From the NCBI GenBank assembly GCA_964434775.1, contig CAYSWH010000035.1, forward strand, positions 1-19,506: a DNA stretch of 19,506 nucleotides, given 5' to 3'. This document shows, piece by piece, positions 6,218-15,172 of the stretch; within the stretch, counting starts at the first letter, position 1; the number at the start of each line of letters is the position of its first letter. Source of the stretch: CAYSWH01 sp964434775 (lineage in GTDB: Bacteria > Patescibacteriota > JACMRA01). The notes beneath the pieces were generated by a model. It did no database searches. It was not told the origin of the DNA and worked only from the letters and a program-made list of their open reading frames with translations. The translations under genes and the position numbers were made by a program.

Positions 6218-7161
6218 TTCAAATGCTTATTGGCTTCCATGTCGAACCACATGGCAAAGAGCGTAAATTGGCTAGCGCTCATAAAGGCGAAAAATGCGGC
6301 CAGGGCATTGATCCTCGGGATGTGCCCAAACGCACCCCAATAAAAAAAAACACGGGCGAAAAGCAGGATAGACGCGAGGCCGAGAAATCCACCAATCGTG
6401 TAAAAGAAAATCAGCGGATGGAAATCCCGGATGATATATTTTTCCTTCATCCGCCAGAGAAACATTTTGACTAATAACCAACTGATTGAAAAAATAACCT
6501 TTCTGATCTTTATTCCCGATTTCTCTCCGATATGATAAACCGGATCTATTGGGACATCCATTACTCGGAACTGTAGGACATTCAGCCTTACCAGGAGGTC
6601 GTTGGGCTGACCATATCGTCGATACATTTGATCCCAGTCGATAGCATGTAATATGTCTTTATTGGTAACCGTATATCCTGATTGAGAGTCGGCTATATGC
6701 CAGTAGCCAGATGCGATTTTGGTTAAAAGGGAAAGGAATGCGTTTCCAAAATATCGAATTTTCGGAATTTTTTGGTAGGCCTCGCCAGTGAAAAGCCGGT
6801 TGCCCTTGGCATAATCGGTTCGGTTTTCAGCTACCGGATCGAGCAAATCCGGAAGGTTCTTTGGATGCATCTGGCCATCACCCGCCATCACCACGGCCAG
6901 ATCGAAATCATGATCTCTTGCCCAGGAGTATCCGGTTGCGATGGCACCCCCAACGCCCAGGTTTTTTTCATGCTCAATCAGTGCGATACGTTTCTGGCTG
7001 TCCAGATATGATTTGACGACCGAAACACTTTGATCCCGGCTTTGATCATCGACCACGACAATTTTGTCGATATAGTCCGGCATGGTTTCGATGACGCGCC
7101 CAATCTGGGTTTCCTCATTGTAAGCCGGAACAATAGAGCATACTGTTTTTCCTTTATACAT
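6214..7161 (-). CDS. GT2 glycosyltransferase with C-terminal membrane helices (DPM1-like)
   Basis: The 315-residue protein opens with VCSIVPAYNEETQIGRVIE (about 7-25), has the nucleotide-binding VVVDDQSRD (about 35-43) and the DXD-position motif AGDGQMHP (about 93-100). These are typical of the dolichyl/undecaprenyl-phosphate sugar synthase branch of GT2. Two hydrophobic segments near residues 245-270 and 285-305 should anchor it in the membrane. The likely reaction is transfer of a sugar to polyprenyl phosphate or a related lipid acceptor, making a donor for periplasmic GT-C enzymes. An AAGGACT ribosome-binding site lies about 7 bases before the ATG. It is the first gene of a three-gene cassette joined by ATGA overlaps. 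Its first five residues (MYKGK) match those of the GT2 at 15169-15951. Confidence 0.9.
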   Translation of the reverse strand: MYKGKTVCSIVPAYNEETQIGRVIETMPDYIDKIVVVDDQSRDQSVSVVKSYLDSQKRIALIEHEKNLGVGGAIATGYSWARDHDFDLAVVMAGDGQMHPKNLPDLLDPVAENRTDYAKGNRLFTGEAYQKIPKIRYFGNAFLSLLTKIASGYWHIADSQSGYTVTNKDILHAIDWDQMYRRYGQPNDLLVRLNVLQFRVMDVPIDPVYHIGEKSGIKIRKVIFSISWLLVKMFLWRMKEKYIIRDFHPLIFFYTIGGFLGLASILLFARVFFYWGAFGHIPRINALAAFFAFMSASQFTLFAMWFDMEANKHLK

Positions 7162-7172
7162 ACAAAAAGTCC

Positions 7173-7194
7173 TTAATTGTTAGTGTGCAATTAA
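7173..7194. repeat. 7-base inverted repeat in the leader of the GT2 gene
   Basis: TTAATTG (7173-7179) and CAATTAA (7188-7194) are perfect inverted arms around an 8-base spacer, just upstream of the AAGGACT ribosome-binding site of the GT2 gene at 7161. It could be an AT-rich operator-like site or a weak RNA hairpin that affects initiation. AT-rich palindromes of this size also arise by chance. Confidence 0.3.
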
Positions 7195-7262
7195 AGCATA
7201 TAGAGTGGGAAAAAATCTTAATAATATGAAATTAACGAACAACATTTAATGGCAGCAATACG

Positions 7263-9752
7263 TTATCCCTTCTTATGCGCCCTTATAAAAAATCCAACCA
7301 AGTGCTTCATTCCAAAATATCCAAGCAGTATAATTAAAAATCCCCAACATATTATTGTGGTAATAAAGCCGAAAAATAGCACTTTAGGCATGAAAATGAG
7401 GTCAATTTTATGTGTGCCCTTTTCTACCGGAATTGCCTTCATGATATAGTTTGCACGTAGTATGTTCACCGGACTTCCATCTACGTATCCTTTCCAGCCT
7501 CTATGGTAGTTATCCCCAATTATTATTAACCCATCACGTTCGGTTCGAACAGTTAACTCAATCTTATCCGATCTATAGTTTTTAATTCTAATAACCTCTT
7601 TGTGCTTTGGGGTATAAGACTTATCTTTTACAAAATTATAGGGCAATTCTCCTTCTATAATTGCTTTAGATTGGAAATCTTCATACGTAAGGTTCCCCAG
7701 TAACTTGTAGGCATCCTTTTGGTCAGACGCAAGATAATAGTCAGACACGAAAAATATTCTTGGGAAGGCGCGCAGGTTTTCGTAAATAGATATTTCGCCT
7801 CTATAAACGAGTTTCAGAAATGATGAGTTAATCTCCCAATTTGATGGCGCCAAGATATACTTCGTGTTTATGATATCTAACAACGGAGAGCCGATACGGT
7901 TAAAAACAATCCATCGACTGATTCGATCTGGCACCGGACTTTTTGGCCCTTTTTGACTTAAATGAATATACTCTCCATATCTTTTTGGGAAAAATGACCC
8001 ATACCCTCCGATATCTTCTATTCCAAATGGTAAAAAACCTTGGTGGAAAAATGGACCTACCGTCATAATCCGATATTTCGTTCGATCCTTTTTTAGATAA
8101 TCGATCGCGGGAGTAGTAGGATATTCGTATCTTTTGGGAGAAACTGTATTATAATTATTGCCATAATTCAACAAATCATAAGACAAAACAATCGCCAAAA
8201 AACAACAAAGCATTATCTTTTTTTTATCGTCATTGATGTACAACATCGAAAATAATAGAAAAAAAGTTGACAAGCTCATAAGCACAGGATGAAATAGGAT
8301 AGGAGAATTATAACTGAAATGCTCTCTTACTTTTTCAGGTATATGAGCCCCTTTTTGCAACCACGATCCCAAAGCCCATCTGGCTCCTGTTTCTGTTTGA
8401 ACAAACAAAAAAAGTCCGACCGCGCTTATGGCTAACAGTCCCCATATAAGGATAAGCCACTTCTTTTTATCGTTCTCTTTAATAATGATATCGGCACCTA
8501 TCCCCGCCATCATGGAGATTGAGAAACCAAATATATAGAGTATTCTTGTAGGTGTTGATAGGTTCAAACCTGGAACAAATTTTGCCAATGGATAGTACAT
8601 AAGGCTGCCCATCGCCATCGTAAGGCAGATTGCCGAAACTATTCCGTAGAATCCTCCATATTTCCTACTTCCCATGAATGGAATACAAGAAAGAGCCAAA
8701 AAAAAACCTATAATTCCAGGATATAGACAAAGCTCGTTATAATTATTATAGATTTGGCTATTATAGTTCTTTGGTACAAATGATATGTCGAGGCGCGGGC
8801 TCCCGTAAAAATCTGGAAATAGCAAAGTCACAAGATATTTCGGAAGTACTTGACCGGTTCTTTTGAAAAGTTCTTGATATTCAAATGGCTCCCGCTGGTT
8901 ATCACTTAATACGGTTATGTGGCTTGTAAAAAAATTGGCTGAGACAATTAAGCTGATTATCATAGCAGCTAAAGGTCCTAACAGTATTTTATTAAAAGTC
9001 TTTTTGATGCACTGAGTTTTACGTAAGACTACAAAAAAGCGGAATACTATATAAACAAAAAGAAAAAGAAGCTGATATATAAGGACATGTGCATAAAAAG
9101 TAGATATGGCCAATGAAATTGAGCAGATCATGAACACAAAAATACAAACTGATTTCCGTTGCCACCATTTCTCAAACAGGAAGAGGGTTAGGGAAAGTGT
9201 AAATGCCATCATTGGCAGGTGTTCGAACTCCAGCCACACCATTATGTGACCGTTAAGCATCCATGATATTGCGCCAATAACGGATGATAGCCGGGCAAGC
9301 CCGATTTCTCTCAAGTATAAATACGTGAAGATGCCTGTACCTGTTAAATGAAATAGAAGTATCAGGTCATGTGCTGTAGTGATAGAAAATAAAGAAAAAA
9401 AGAGGTAAAGAAGTGGATTACTATAATAAGTAAATGGCACACCACAAAAGTTAAAGGGATACCACAAATCTAGCGACCCGGATAAAATCGTATTCTGAAA
9501 GATTAGGTGAGCAGGATAAAAAAGCGAAAAATATAAAGCATGAATGGGATCTGTAATCAGGGTATTGTTCGGTCTGAATCCATCTGAGAAAAAAGGCGAC
9601 CAAGGAAGATATTTTCCTAAACAATCAAATGCATAAAAAGTCTTCCCATCAATAAAAACTGCCTGAAAAAAAATGAGCACTAGACTGCATAGAAATAGTA
9701 TCGCCCATACATCCTTAGCTCTATGATTTAGGAAGCTCATACCAACTCTCAT
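7263..9752 (-). CDS. YfhO-family large polytopic membrane protein
   Basis: This 829-residue protein has a dozen or so hydrophobic helices over its first ~530 residues. A soluble extracytoplasmic-type domain follows, with one C-terminal helix. The N-terminal third contains DLWYPFNFCGVPFTYYSNPL, typical of YfhO-like GT-C proteins. The segment GLIIIGDNYHRGWKGYVDG to IPVEKGTHKIDLIFMP (about 741-789) is the hallmark C-terminal beta domain of the family. In Firmicutes YfhO works with a GT2 (CsbB) to glycosylate lipoteichoic acid. By analogy this protein may transfer a lipid-linked sugar outside the membrane, and the adjacent polyprenyl-phosphate-type GT2 would be a natural partner. Two in-frame ATGs (9752 and 9740) are possible starts. 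The gene is AT-rich relative to the operon upstream. Confidence 0.85.
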   Translation of the reverse strand: MRVGMSFLNHRAKDVWAILFLCSLVLIFFQAVFIDGKTFYAFDCLGKYLPWSPFFSDGFRPNNTLITDPIHALYFSLFYPAHLIFQNTILSGSLDLWYPFNFCGVPFTYYSNPLLYLFFSLFSITTAHDLILLFHLTGTGIFTYLYLREIGLARLSSVIGAISWMLNGHIMVWLEFEHLPMMAFTLSLTLFLFEKWWQRKSVCIFVFMICSISLAISTFYAHVLIYQLLFLFVYIVFRFFVVLRKTQCIKKTFNKILLGPLAAMIISLIVSANFFTSHITVLSDNQREPFEYQELFKRTGQVLPKYLVTLLFPDFYGSPRLDISFVPKNYNSQIYNNYNELCLYPGIIGFFLALSCIPFMGSRKYGGFYGIVSAICLTMAMGSLMYYPLAKFVPGLNLSTPTRILYIFGFSISMMAGIGADIIIKENDKKKWLILIWGLLAISAVGLFLFVQTETGARWALGSWLQKGAHIPEKVREHFSYNSPILFHPVLMSLSTFFLLFSMLYINDDKKKIMLCCFLAIVLSYDLLNYGNNYNTVSPKRYEYPTTPAIDYLKKDRTKYRIMTVGPFFHQGFLPFGIEDIGGYGSFFPKRYGEYIHLSQKGPKSPVPDRISRWIVFNRIGSPLLDIINTKYILAPSNWEINSSFLKLVYRGEISIYENLRAFPRIFFVSDYYLASDQKDAYKLLGNLTYEDFQSKAIIEGELPYNFVKDKSYTPKHKEVIRIKNYRSDKIELTVRTERDGLIIIGDNYHRGWKGYVDGSPVNILRANYIMKAIPVEKGTHKIDLIFMPKVLFFGFITTIICWGFLIILLGYFGMKHLVGFFIRAHKKG

Positions 9753-9802
9753 AAATAATCCATCAACTTTTATGTGTTTTGTTTATGCTGGTGGGCAACA
9801 AA

Positions 9803-10387
9803 TTATTCAGGTTTAAAATTTTCATCGTCAATAGGCTTTCGGAATATAAATTCAATTTCATAAAATCCCCCTACCCAAAAGCACCAGATACGAGAGCAAA
9901 AAGAAGGCGATATGTTGGCAAATATATCGACCAGCAACCCAATTGTTGATAAAACATAAAATATAAATGGAGACAATATTTTTTTCATCAAATATTTCTG
10001 TGAAAACCACTTTAGCTTCATGCTTGCGCATGCAAAGCTCACCCCTGTGAATCCACCGGGAAATTTGTCATCAAAATATTTTGGAAATGTGACGTCGAAC
10101 CCCGCTTTATGCTGAGGGTGGCTTAAAGCCCGGCTAAAGTGAGGAACTCTAATTTCTAGTCTCCCACCGGTATTTAGTATTCGATGCAATTCTTTCATGA
10201 CCTCGAACGGCTCACTTAAATGTTCGAGTACATGATCTGCTTCGATAATATCGAATACGTTATTCTTGAAAGGATAGGGTATTTGATCAAGATTCAGTAG
10301 AATATCAGGCTTTGTTCGCTCTGATATATCACTATTTATGTATCCTTCTTTTTTAAAATCCCCGCACCCCAGGTTTAGCTTCTTCAT
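9803..10387 (-). CDS. SAM-dependent class I methyltransferase
   Basis: The 194-residue protein starts MKKLNLGCGDFKKEGYINSD, where LNLGCGD (residues 4-10) is the glycine-rich SAM-binding motif I and Asp20 the probable ribose-binding acid. FDIIEADHVLEHLSEP (about 45-60) and LHRILNTGGRLEIRVPHF (about 68-84) are the post-motif segments of Methyltransf_11-type enzymes. A hydrophobic stretch at about 140-157 may allow membrane contact. In this setting O-methylation of a sugar or capping of a glycan chain is plausible, but the sequence does not define the acceptor. AGGAT lies about 5 bases before the ATG. It precedes the YfhO-like gene by 50 bases and shares its AT-rich composition. Confidence 0.85.
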   Translation of the reverse strand: MKKLNLGCGDFKKEGYINSDISERTKPDILLNLDQIPYPFKNNVFDIIEADHVLEHLSEPFEVMKELHRILNTGGRLEIRVPHFSRALSHPQHKAGFDVTFPKYFDDKFPGGFTGVSFACASMKLKWFSQKYLMKKILSPFIFYVLSTIGLLVDIFANISPSFCSRIWCFWVGGFYEIEFIFRKPIDDENFKPE

Positions 10388-10613
10388 TGGTTATCCTATC
10401 TTACGGTTTAGCCTCTTTTGTATCGGCTTAATGAAAAAGTGTATTTGTTACCGCCTACCCAATTGCCCCTTGACCAATATTGATTCTCTATCCGCGCCAC
10501 ACCCTATTATTTCAAGGTGCATGTGTCTCACCCACTGACACAGAGGGCTACATGGCCAGACATCCTTATTCGAATCGCCAAATAGATGGCTAAGATTATT
10601 ATGCGTATTCAGG
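10388..10613. other. Intergenic gap between GT-C-like and methyltransferase genes
   Basis: This 226-base gap marks the switch from the GC-rich operon to the AT-rich pair. I see no convincing gene. A 63-codon minus-strand frame (10639-10448) begins inside the GT-C gene and has no recognisable content. A 6-base inverted repeat, TGTGTC at 10522-10527 and GACACA at 10537-10542, has a 9-base loop and no T tract, so it is not a convincing terminator. Confidence 0.5.
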
Positions 10614-12311
10614 TTATAGCTTATCAAAAACGGATTCATCCACCACGTAAATCATGACATGGCGCACCCCGTAATTGGGGAAATCGGATTTGAAGTCGAT
10701 TCGAGGATATCGATCTTCCAAGCCTTCATAAAACCGTCGCCACAACTCCATCTGCCGATGAAGGCCATGCCGGTCAAGAATCTCAATTTGCTGGCGAAGA
10801 TGGTAATCTTCCAGCATGACCACATCGACTCTGGATTCAAGGGATTCAAATGTCGGCGGCAAAAACCCGCGCATCAGTTGGACGTTCAGGTAGGGAAAAG
10901 CCAAAGTATCGAAGTCGAACCGATAGTCGAGATTGAAAATCGGCGGATTGGCCCAGGCGTGCTTATAAAAAGCCACCCTTGCCCCCGGCTTGATGTGCTC
11001 CTGGAAAAATCGTCGAGGTGCCAAACGAGTCCGCTCAATGGATATTTCCCGTTGCTCCGCCTCGATACAGAGCCCCCGATACTCGACCGCCGACAGGACC
11101 AAAGACGGAACGAGGACGAGCATCCCGAGCCCAATGATGATGACCCGGCCCGCGTTTAAGCCTCGAAAACGGGGAATATCATGAATCAAAACCGAGAAAC
11201 CGGCGGCAATAATGAAAAGGTAAAGGGGGATGAAATGAACACCCCAGCGGGGAACCTTGGGGCTTAACGCTCCCAGAATCGAAAACAGGACAAAGCAGAG
11301 TAGCAATACAATCCGGCTGTCCTGCTGATGGCTTCGCTCATTCCATCGTCGAATGGTCGTGCAAGCGACCAGCCCGACCATGATCACGGCCAACAATAGA
11401 AAAACTATACCATACCCGCTAAAAAAGCTCCAATTATAATAAGTATAAGGCTCCTTATCCAAGGCTCCATACCACGCGGAAAGCTTGGCCAGGCGGGCCA
11501 TCCAGATATCCCCAATGATGTCCCAATTCAATAGATAGCGAAGCATCAAGAGTCCAAGCACCGCTCCGAACGCGGCGCCAAACCGCCACACCACCCCTTT
11601 CCCGAGCCGCCGGTGATATTTCAGCATGAAAAGCGCGGTCATGGGGATTACCAGATGACTGAGCATATTGGGCTTGGTGTTGGCCAGCATCGCGGCGCAA
11701 ATTCCAGCTAAAATAAACGGCCAGCTCTTCTGGGGAAGCTGGAGCATACGGAATGTCAGATAATAGAGCGCCACGATCAGAAAGAGGATCACGTGATCGA
11801 TGCGCAGCAGATCCACAGAGAGCCGCTGAGGGCTGAACAAAAAAAGCAGGCTCAGGATCAGGGCCACAAGGTTACTTCCAAACAACCATCTCACGGCGAG
11901 ACAAAAAAGACCCACGGACAGGGCCGAAAGGATTGCGTTGGTATGACGAATGGTAAAGATGAGCAGGGTTTTAACGTCCAACAGAGCCCGGTCCAAACGC
12001 AGGAGATAGTTGACGTTGGAAACCAGATTCGCGGCAGCGGCGTAGATCACGAACGGAGCGTCGAGATAGGGTTTGTCCGGATCAAGCTCGGGCAGAGCGG
12101 AAAGGTCGAATTGCCGGACTGCGGCGTAGAAGCCGGCGGTGACGGGAATCGTGTAAACCTGTGAATCGGGCTCAAACGCGAACTGATAATACCGGTCAAT
12201 GAGCGGGAAGGTGGCGAGCCATCCGGCAACGGTCAATGTCACCGCCAGGATCATGGCCCAATTACCGGCCTTGTCCATGGCTTCGACACGTTTGATCGGG
12301 TCCCGCGCCAT
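10614..12311 (-). CDS. Polytopic GT-C-like membrane protein (possible GT39/ArnT-like glycosyltransferase)
   Basis: From the chosen ATG at 12311 the product has 565 residues. About ten hydrophobic helices are followed by a soluble C-terminal region of about 140 residues beginning near RLAPRRFFQEHIKPGARVAF. The first extracytoplasmic loop contains FEPDSQVYTIP and LDPDKPYLDAPF; acidic residues placed there are typical of GT-C enzymes that take sugars from polyprenyl-phosphate donors, and LLRIDHVILFL lies further on. The exact family is uncertain. Upstream in-frame ATGs exist (12344 and 12431) but lie inside the asnB coding end; 12311 follows the asnB stop by 19 bases and leads straight into the first helix, so I prefer it. 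It is the last gene of the GC-rich operon. Confidence 0.75.
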   Translation of the reverse strand: MARDPIKRVEAMDKAGNWAMILAVTLTVAGWLATFPLIDRYYQFAFEPDSQVYTIPVTAGFYAAVRQFDLSALPELDPDKPYLDAPFVIYAAAANLVSNVNYLLRLDRALLDVKTLLIFTIRHTNAILSALSVGLFCLAVRWLFGSNLVALILSLLFLFSPQRLSVDLLRIDHVILFLIVALYYLTFRMLQLPQKSWPFILAGICAAMLANTKPNMLSHLVIPMTALFMLKYHRRLGKGVVWRFGAAFGAVLGLLMLRYLLNWDIIGDIWMARLAKLSAWYGALDKEPYTYYNWSFFSGYGIVFLLLAVIMVGLVACTTIRRWNERSHQQDSRIVLLLCFVLFSILGALSPKVPRWGVHFIPLYLFIIAAGFSVLIHDIPRFRGLNAGRVIIIGLGMLVLVPSLVLSAVEYRGLCIEAEQREISIERTRLAPRRFFQEHIKPGARVAFYKHAWANPPIFNLDYRFDFDTLAFPYLNVQLMRGFLPPTFESLESRVDVVMLEDYHLRQQIEILDRHGLHRQMELWRRFYEGLEDRYPRIDFKSDFPNYGVRHVMIYVVDESVFDKL

Positions 12312-12330
12312 TTTCAACTGAGACCCCGGA

Positions 12331-14208
12331 TTACCCGATGCCATTTCCCGGAAACCGACCACTCCAGCGTTGAAGCAGCCAGGCATTCCAGAGAAAAAGC
12401 CGATGATCTCCCCGCTGCTCACGGTGGGCATTAAGCTGGTCGATCACAAACCGACCGTTTAAGCCCATTTCAGCGACGTCTCCGTCTGGCCATAGATGGC
12501 CCTCTCGGAACCATTGTCCCACCGGGACCCCAAACCCTTTTTTGGGTCGATGGATCACCCATTCGGGCAACAGCGGGGTCAAAGCTTTTTTGAGAATATA
12601 TTTGGTCCGGCCGTTCCGGTACTTCCAGTCGGCCGGTATTCGGCGGACGAAATCGACCAGATCGATGTCGAGAAACGGCGCCCGGACTTCCAGGGAATGC
12701 ATCATGCTCGCCCGATCCGCCTTGACGAGGATATCGTCCTGGAGATAGAGCCGAGTGTAAAACTGGAGGGTCTGGTCCACCAGATCGCGGCCCCCGCAAG
12801 CATCCCAGTGCTCAATGGCTTCCGAATAGATGTCCTCGATGTCGGTGGGCTCGGCGAAAAGAGAGTCGATCTCAGCCGGCTCCAGGGGCCCTAACCAGAC
12901 GGGATTCCAGAGCTGTTTCGGGTAGGAAAGCCCCCTTAAGGTCCGGTTGATCCGGAAATCGAGGCTCATGTTCCGATGGGAGACCGGCAGCCGGCTTGCC
13001 GCCATTCGAATCCCGTGATGAAGCGGCTTCGGAACCAGGCGGCGGTAGATCTCGGCCATTTTAAGCGCCCGGAAGGGATCGTAACCCGCAAAGAGCTCAT
13101 CGCCGCCGTCTCCCCCCAGTGCAACGGTGACATGGCGCCGGGTTTCCCGGCTCAGAAGAGATGTGGGGAGAATGGAGCTGTCGCCCATGGGCTCATCCAG
13201 ATGAGACACCACCTCGGGCAGAATCGACCGAGCCCTCTCCACTGAAAACCGTCGCGCATGGTGGTCGGTCCCCAGCAGATCAGCGACCCTTCGAGCATAT
13301 TCCGATTCGTCAAAACTCTCCTCTGAAAAGCCGATGGAAAACGTCTTCAAACGGTCGGCTCCAACGGCTCGAGCGGCAAAAGCCGCAATGGCGGATGAAT
13401 CGATGCCGCCGCTCAAGAACACCCCGAGAGGCACATCGGCCATCAACCGGCGCTGGACCGCCCGGTCCAGCAGCTCCCGAATCCGCTCTTCCACTCTGGC
13501 TTCCGGCTCGGCTGAAATCGACGCATCCGGCTCGAGGACGAGCTCCCAGTATTTCCGGATCCGATGGGAAAAGTCCCCAATGCTGAATTGGAGATTACAC
13601 CCGCCGGGCAGCTTGAAAACGTCTGAAAAAATGCTATTGGGAGCGGGTATAAAGCCGTAGGCAAAATACTTTTTCAGGCTCCGGCGGGATCGGCTCGTGG
13701 GGACCGATGGGTGTTTTGCCAGCGCCGTCAGCTCGGAGGCAAAGGCAAAGGTTCCCCTCTGAACCGTATAAAACAAAGGCTTTTTACCGAATCGATCCCG
13801 GCTGAGAAACAACTCCATCCGGGTTCGGTCGTAGATCGCAAAGGCCCACATCCCGTTGAGTCGTTCCGGCAGCCCCGCCCCCCATTGCCGGTACCCATGG
13901 AGCAAGACCTCCGTGTCCGAGTGATCCGTTTCAAATCGATGTCCGCGATCCATCAGCCGCTGTCGCAGGTCCAGATGGTTGTAGATTTCGCCGTTAAATA
14001 CCACGCCCAGACTCCCGTCTGGGGTCCACATGGGCTGAGCGCCCCCCTCGATATCGATAATGGACAGCCGTCGATGGCCGAGGAAGACCCCATTTTCCCG
14101 GTCCTCATGGTGCCCTTCGCCATCCGGCCCCCGATGGCGAAGGGCCGCCGTCATCCGGCGGAGATCATCCACCGTGCCTTCGCCGACAAATCCGCAAATC
14201 CCGCACAT
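12331..14208 (-). CDS. asnB: Asparagine synthetase (glutamine-hydrolysing) type amidotransferase
   Basis: This 625-residue protein has an N-terminal class II glutamine amidotransferase domain with Cys2 (MCGICGF) as nucleophile after Met removal. LRHRGPDGEG, GHRRLSIID and FNGEIYNH belong to the same domain. The C-terminal synthetase domain has the ATP pyrophosphatase loop SGGIDSS (about 266-272), then GGDGGDELFAGYD and LVKADRASMMHSLEVRAPFLD. All key motifs look intact. Members of this group in polysaccharide loci are usually annotated asnB but may amidate a sugar carboxylate or other acid rather than aspartate. Two adjacent ATGs exist (14211 and 14208); the second has GGGGG at a better distance and puts Cys at position 2. 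It lies 25 bases downstream of the ArnC-like gene. Confidence 0.93.
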   Translation of the reverse strand: MCGICGFVGEGTVDDLRRMTAALRHRGPDGEGHHEDRENGVFLGHRRLSIIDIEGGAQPMWTPDGSLGVVFNGEIYNHLDLRQRLMDRGHRFETDHSDTEVLLHGYRQWGAGLPERLNGMWAFAIYDRTRMELFLSRDRFGKKPLFYTVQRGTFAFASELTALAKHPSVPTSRSRRSLKKYFAYGFIPAPNSIFSDVFKLPGGCNLQFSIGDFSHRIRKYWELVLEPDASISAEPEARVEERIRELLDRAVQRRLMADVPLGVFLSGGIDSSAIAAFAARAVGADRLKTFSIGFSEESFDESEYARRVADLLGTDHHARRFSVERARSILPEVVSHLDEPMGDSSILPTSLLSRETRRHVTVALGGDGGDELFAGYDPFRALKMAEIYRRLVPKPLHHGIRMAASRLPVSHRNMSLDFRINRTLRGLSYPKQLWNPVWLGPLEPAEIDSLFAEPTDIEDIYSEAIEHWDACGGRDLVDQTLQFYTRLYLQDDILVKADRASMMHSLEVRAPFLDIDLVDFVRRIPADWKYRNGRTKYILKKALTPLLPEWVIHRPKKGFGVPVGQWFREGHLWPDGDVAEMGLNGRFVIDQLNAHREQRGDHRLFLWNAWLLQRWSGRFPGNGIG

Positions 14209-14233
14209 CATCGCCCCCGCCCGGCCGTTCTCA

Positions 14234-15172
14234 CTAATTGATTACCTTTTCGATCAGGTAAGGCCGCTTGTTCTGGGATTCGAAATAGGTCCGCATGAGG
14301 ATCTCCGCCAGCATGCCCAAGAGGAGGGCGATGCCTCCCATCAGGATAAAAAGAACCGTTAACGTTGGTAAAGGAGTCTCGATAAAGGTTTTCCCGCCCC
14401 AGAATTTGTAATAAATCATCAGGAGAAAGGTACATCCCGCGAGGATCAGATTGAGGAGGCCAAATCCCCCGAACAGGTGAATGGGGTGCTGGAAATGCCG
14501 ATCCAGAAAGCGGATCAGGGCCAGATCCAGAATCACCCGAAAGATCCGGGAGAGGCCGTAATGGGAAGCGCCCCGTTCACGGGGCCTGTGGTTCACAACG
14601 ATCTCGGTCACTCTCGCCCCCTGCCAGGAGGTAAATACGGGGATAAACCGGTGAAGCTCTCCGTAAAGCCGGACTCCCTTGAGGACATCCCGTCGGTAGG
14701 CCTTCAGGGAGCAGCCGTAATCGTGGAGGTGGACGCCGCCGACTTTGGAAATCAACCAGTTTGCGATCCGGGAAGGCAGTATCCGGGAAAGCCGCGCATC
14801 TTTCCGCGCTTTCCGCCAACCGCTGACGACGTCATAGCCCTCGTCGAGCTTGTCGATCAGCATCGGGATGTCCGCGGGATCATTCTGGTTGTCCCCATCC
14901 ATGGCCACGATCACGTCCCCTTGGGCATGATCGAATCCAGCCATCATGGCCGAGGTCTGCCCATAGTTTCGAAGCAGATGGATCACCCGGATTCGGTCAT
15001 CCCGTTCCGCCATTTCGGTCAGCATCTCGCCGGAGCCGTCTTCGGATCCGTCATTAACCAGAATCAACTCGTATTTGGCTTCCATCCGCTCTAATTCAGC
15101 CATTAGCTCTGCTATGAGCGACTCAAGATTGTCGGCCTCATTGTGAATCGGAATTACCACGGATAGCTTCAT
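14234..15172 (-). CDS. ArnC/GtrB-like GT2 polyprenyl-phosphate glycosyltransferase
   Basis: The 312-residue protein has the canonical GT2 elements: LSVVIPIHNEADNLESLI (about 3-20), LVNDGSEDGSGEML (about 38-51) and the DXD-containing VAMDGDNQNDPADIP (about 89-103). Two C-terminal hydrophobic hairpin helices follow (about 232-258 and 268-295). This layout is that of undecaprenyl-phosphate 4-amino-4-deoxy-L-arabinose transferase (ArnC) and GtrB-type glucosyltransferases, which charge undecaprenyl phosphate on the cytoplasmic side for use by periplasmic GT-C enzymes. Two such candidates, TMTC-like and GT39-like, are encoded on either side. The ATG overlaps the stop of the neighbouring GT2 by 4 bases (ATGA). 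The donor sugar cannot be read from the sequence. Confidence 0.92.
   Translation of the reverse strand: MKLSVVIPIHNEADNLESLIAELMAELERMEAKYELILVNDGSEDGSGEMLTEMAERDDRIRVIHLLRNYGQTSAMMAGFDHAQGDVIVAMDGDNQNDPADIPMLIDKLDEGYDVVSGWRKARKDARLSRILPSRIANWLISKVGGVHLHDYGCSLKAYRRDVLKGVRLYGELHRFIPVFTSWQGARVTEIVVNHRPRERGASHYGLSRIFRVILDLALIRFLDRHFQHPIHLFGGFGLLNLILAGCTFLLMIYYKFWGGKTFIETPLPTLTVLFILMGGIALLLGMLAEILMRTYFESQNKRPYLIEKVIN

Noticed and set aside
10448..10639. 63-codon minus-strand ORF in the gap after the GT-C-like gene
   Set aside because: It starts inside the preceding gene, has no ribosome-binding site and no recognisable motif.
12311..12431. Longer N-terminus of the GT-C-like protein starting at 12431
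   Set aside because: It would overlap the amidotransferase gene by about 100 bases, and the extra residues carry no family features; the ATG at 12311 follows the stop and leads into the first membrane helix.
13711..14241. 176-codon plus-strand ORF
   Set aside because: It is a shadow of the amidotransferase gene, whose motifs are unambiguous on the minus strand.
14477..15094. 205-codon plus-strand ORF
   Set aside because: It is antisense to the ArnC-like GT2 and has no recognisable content.
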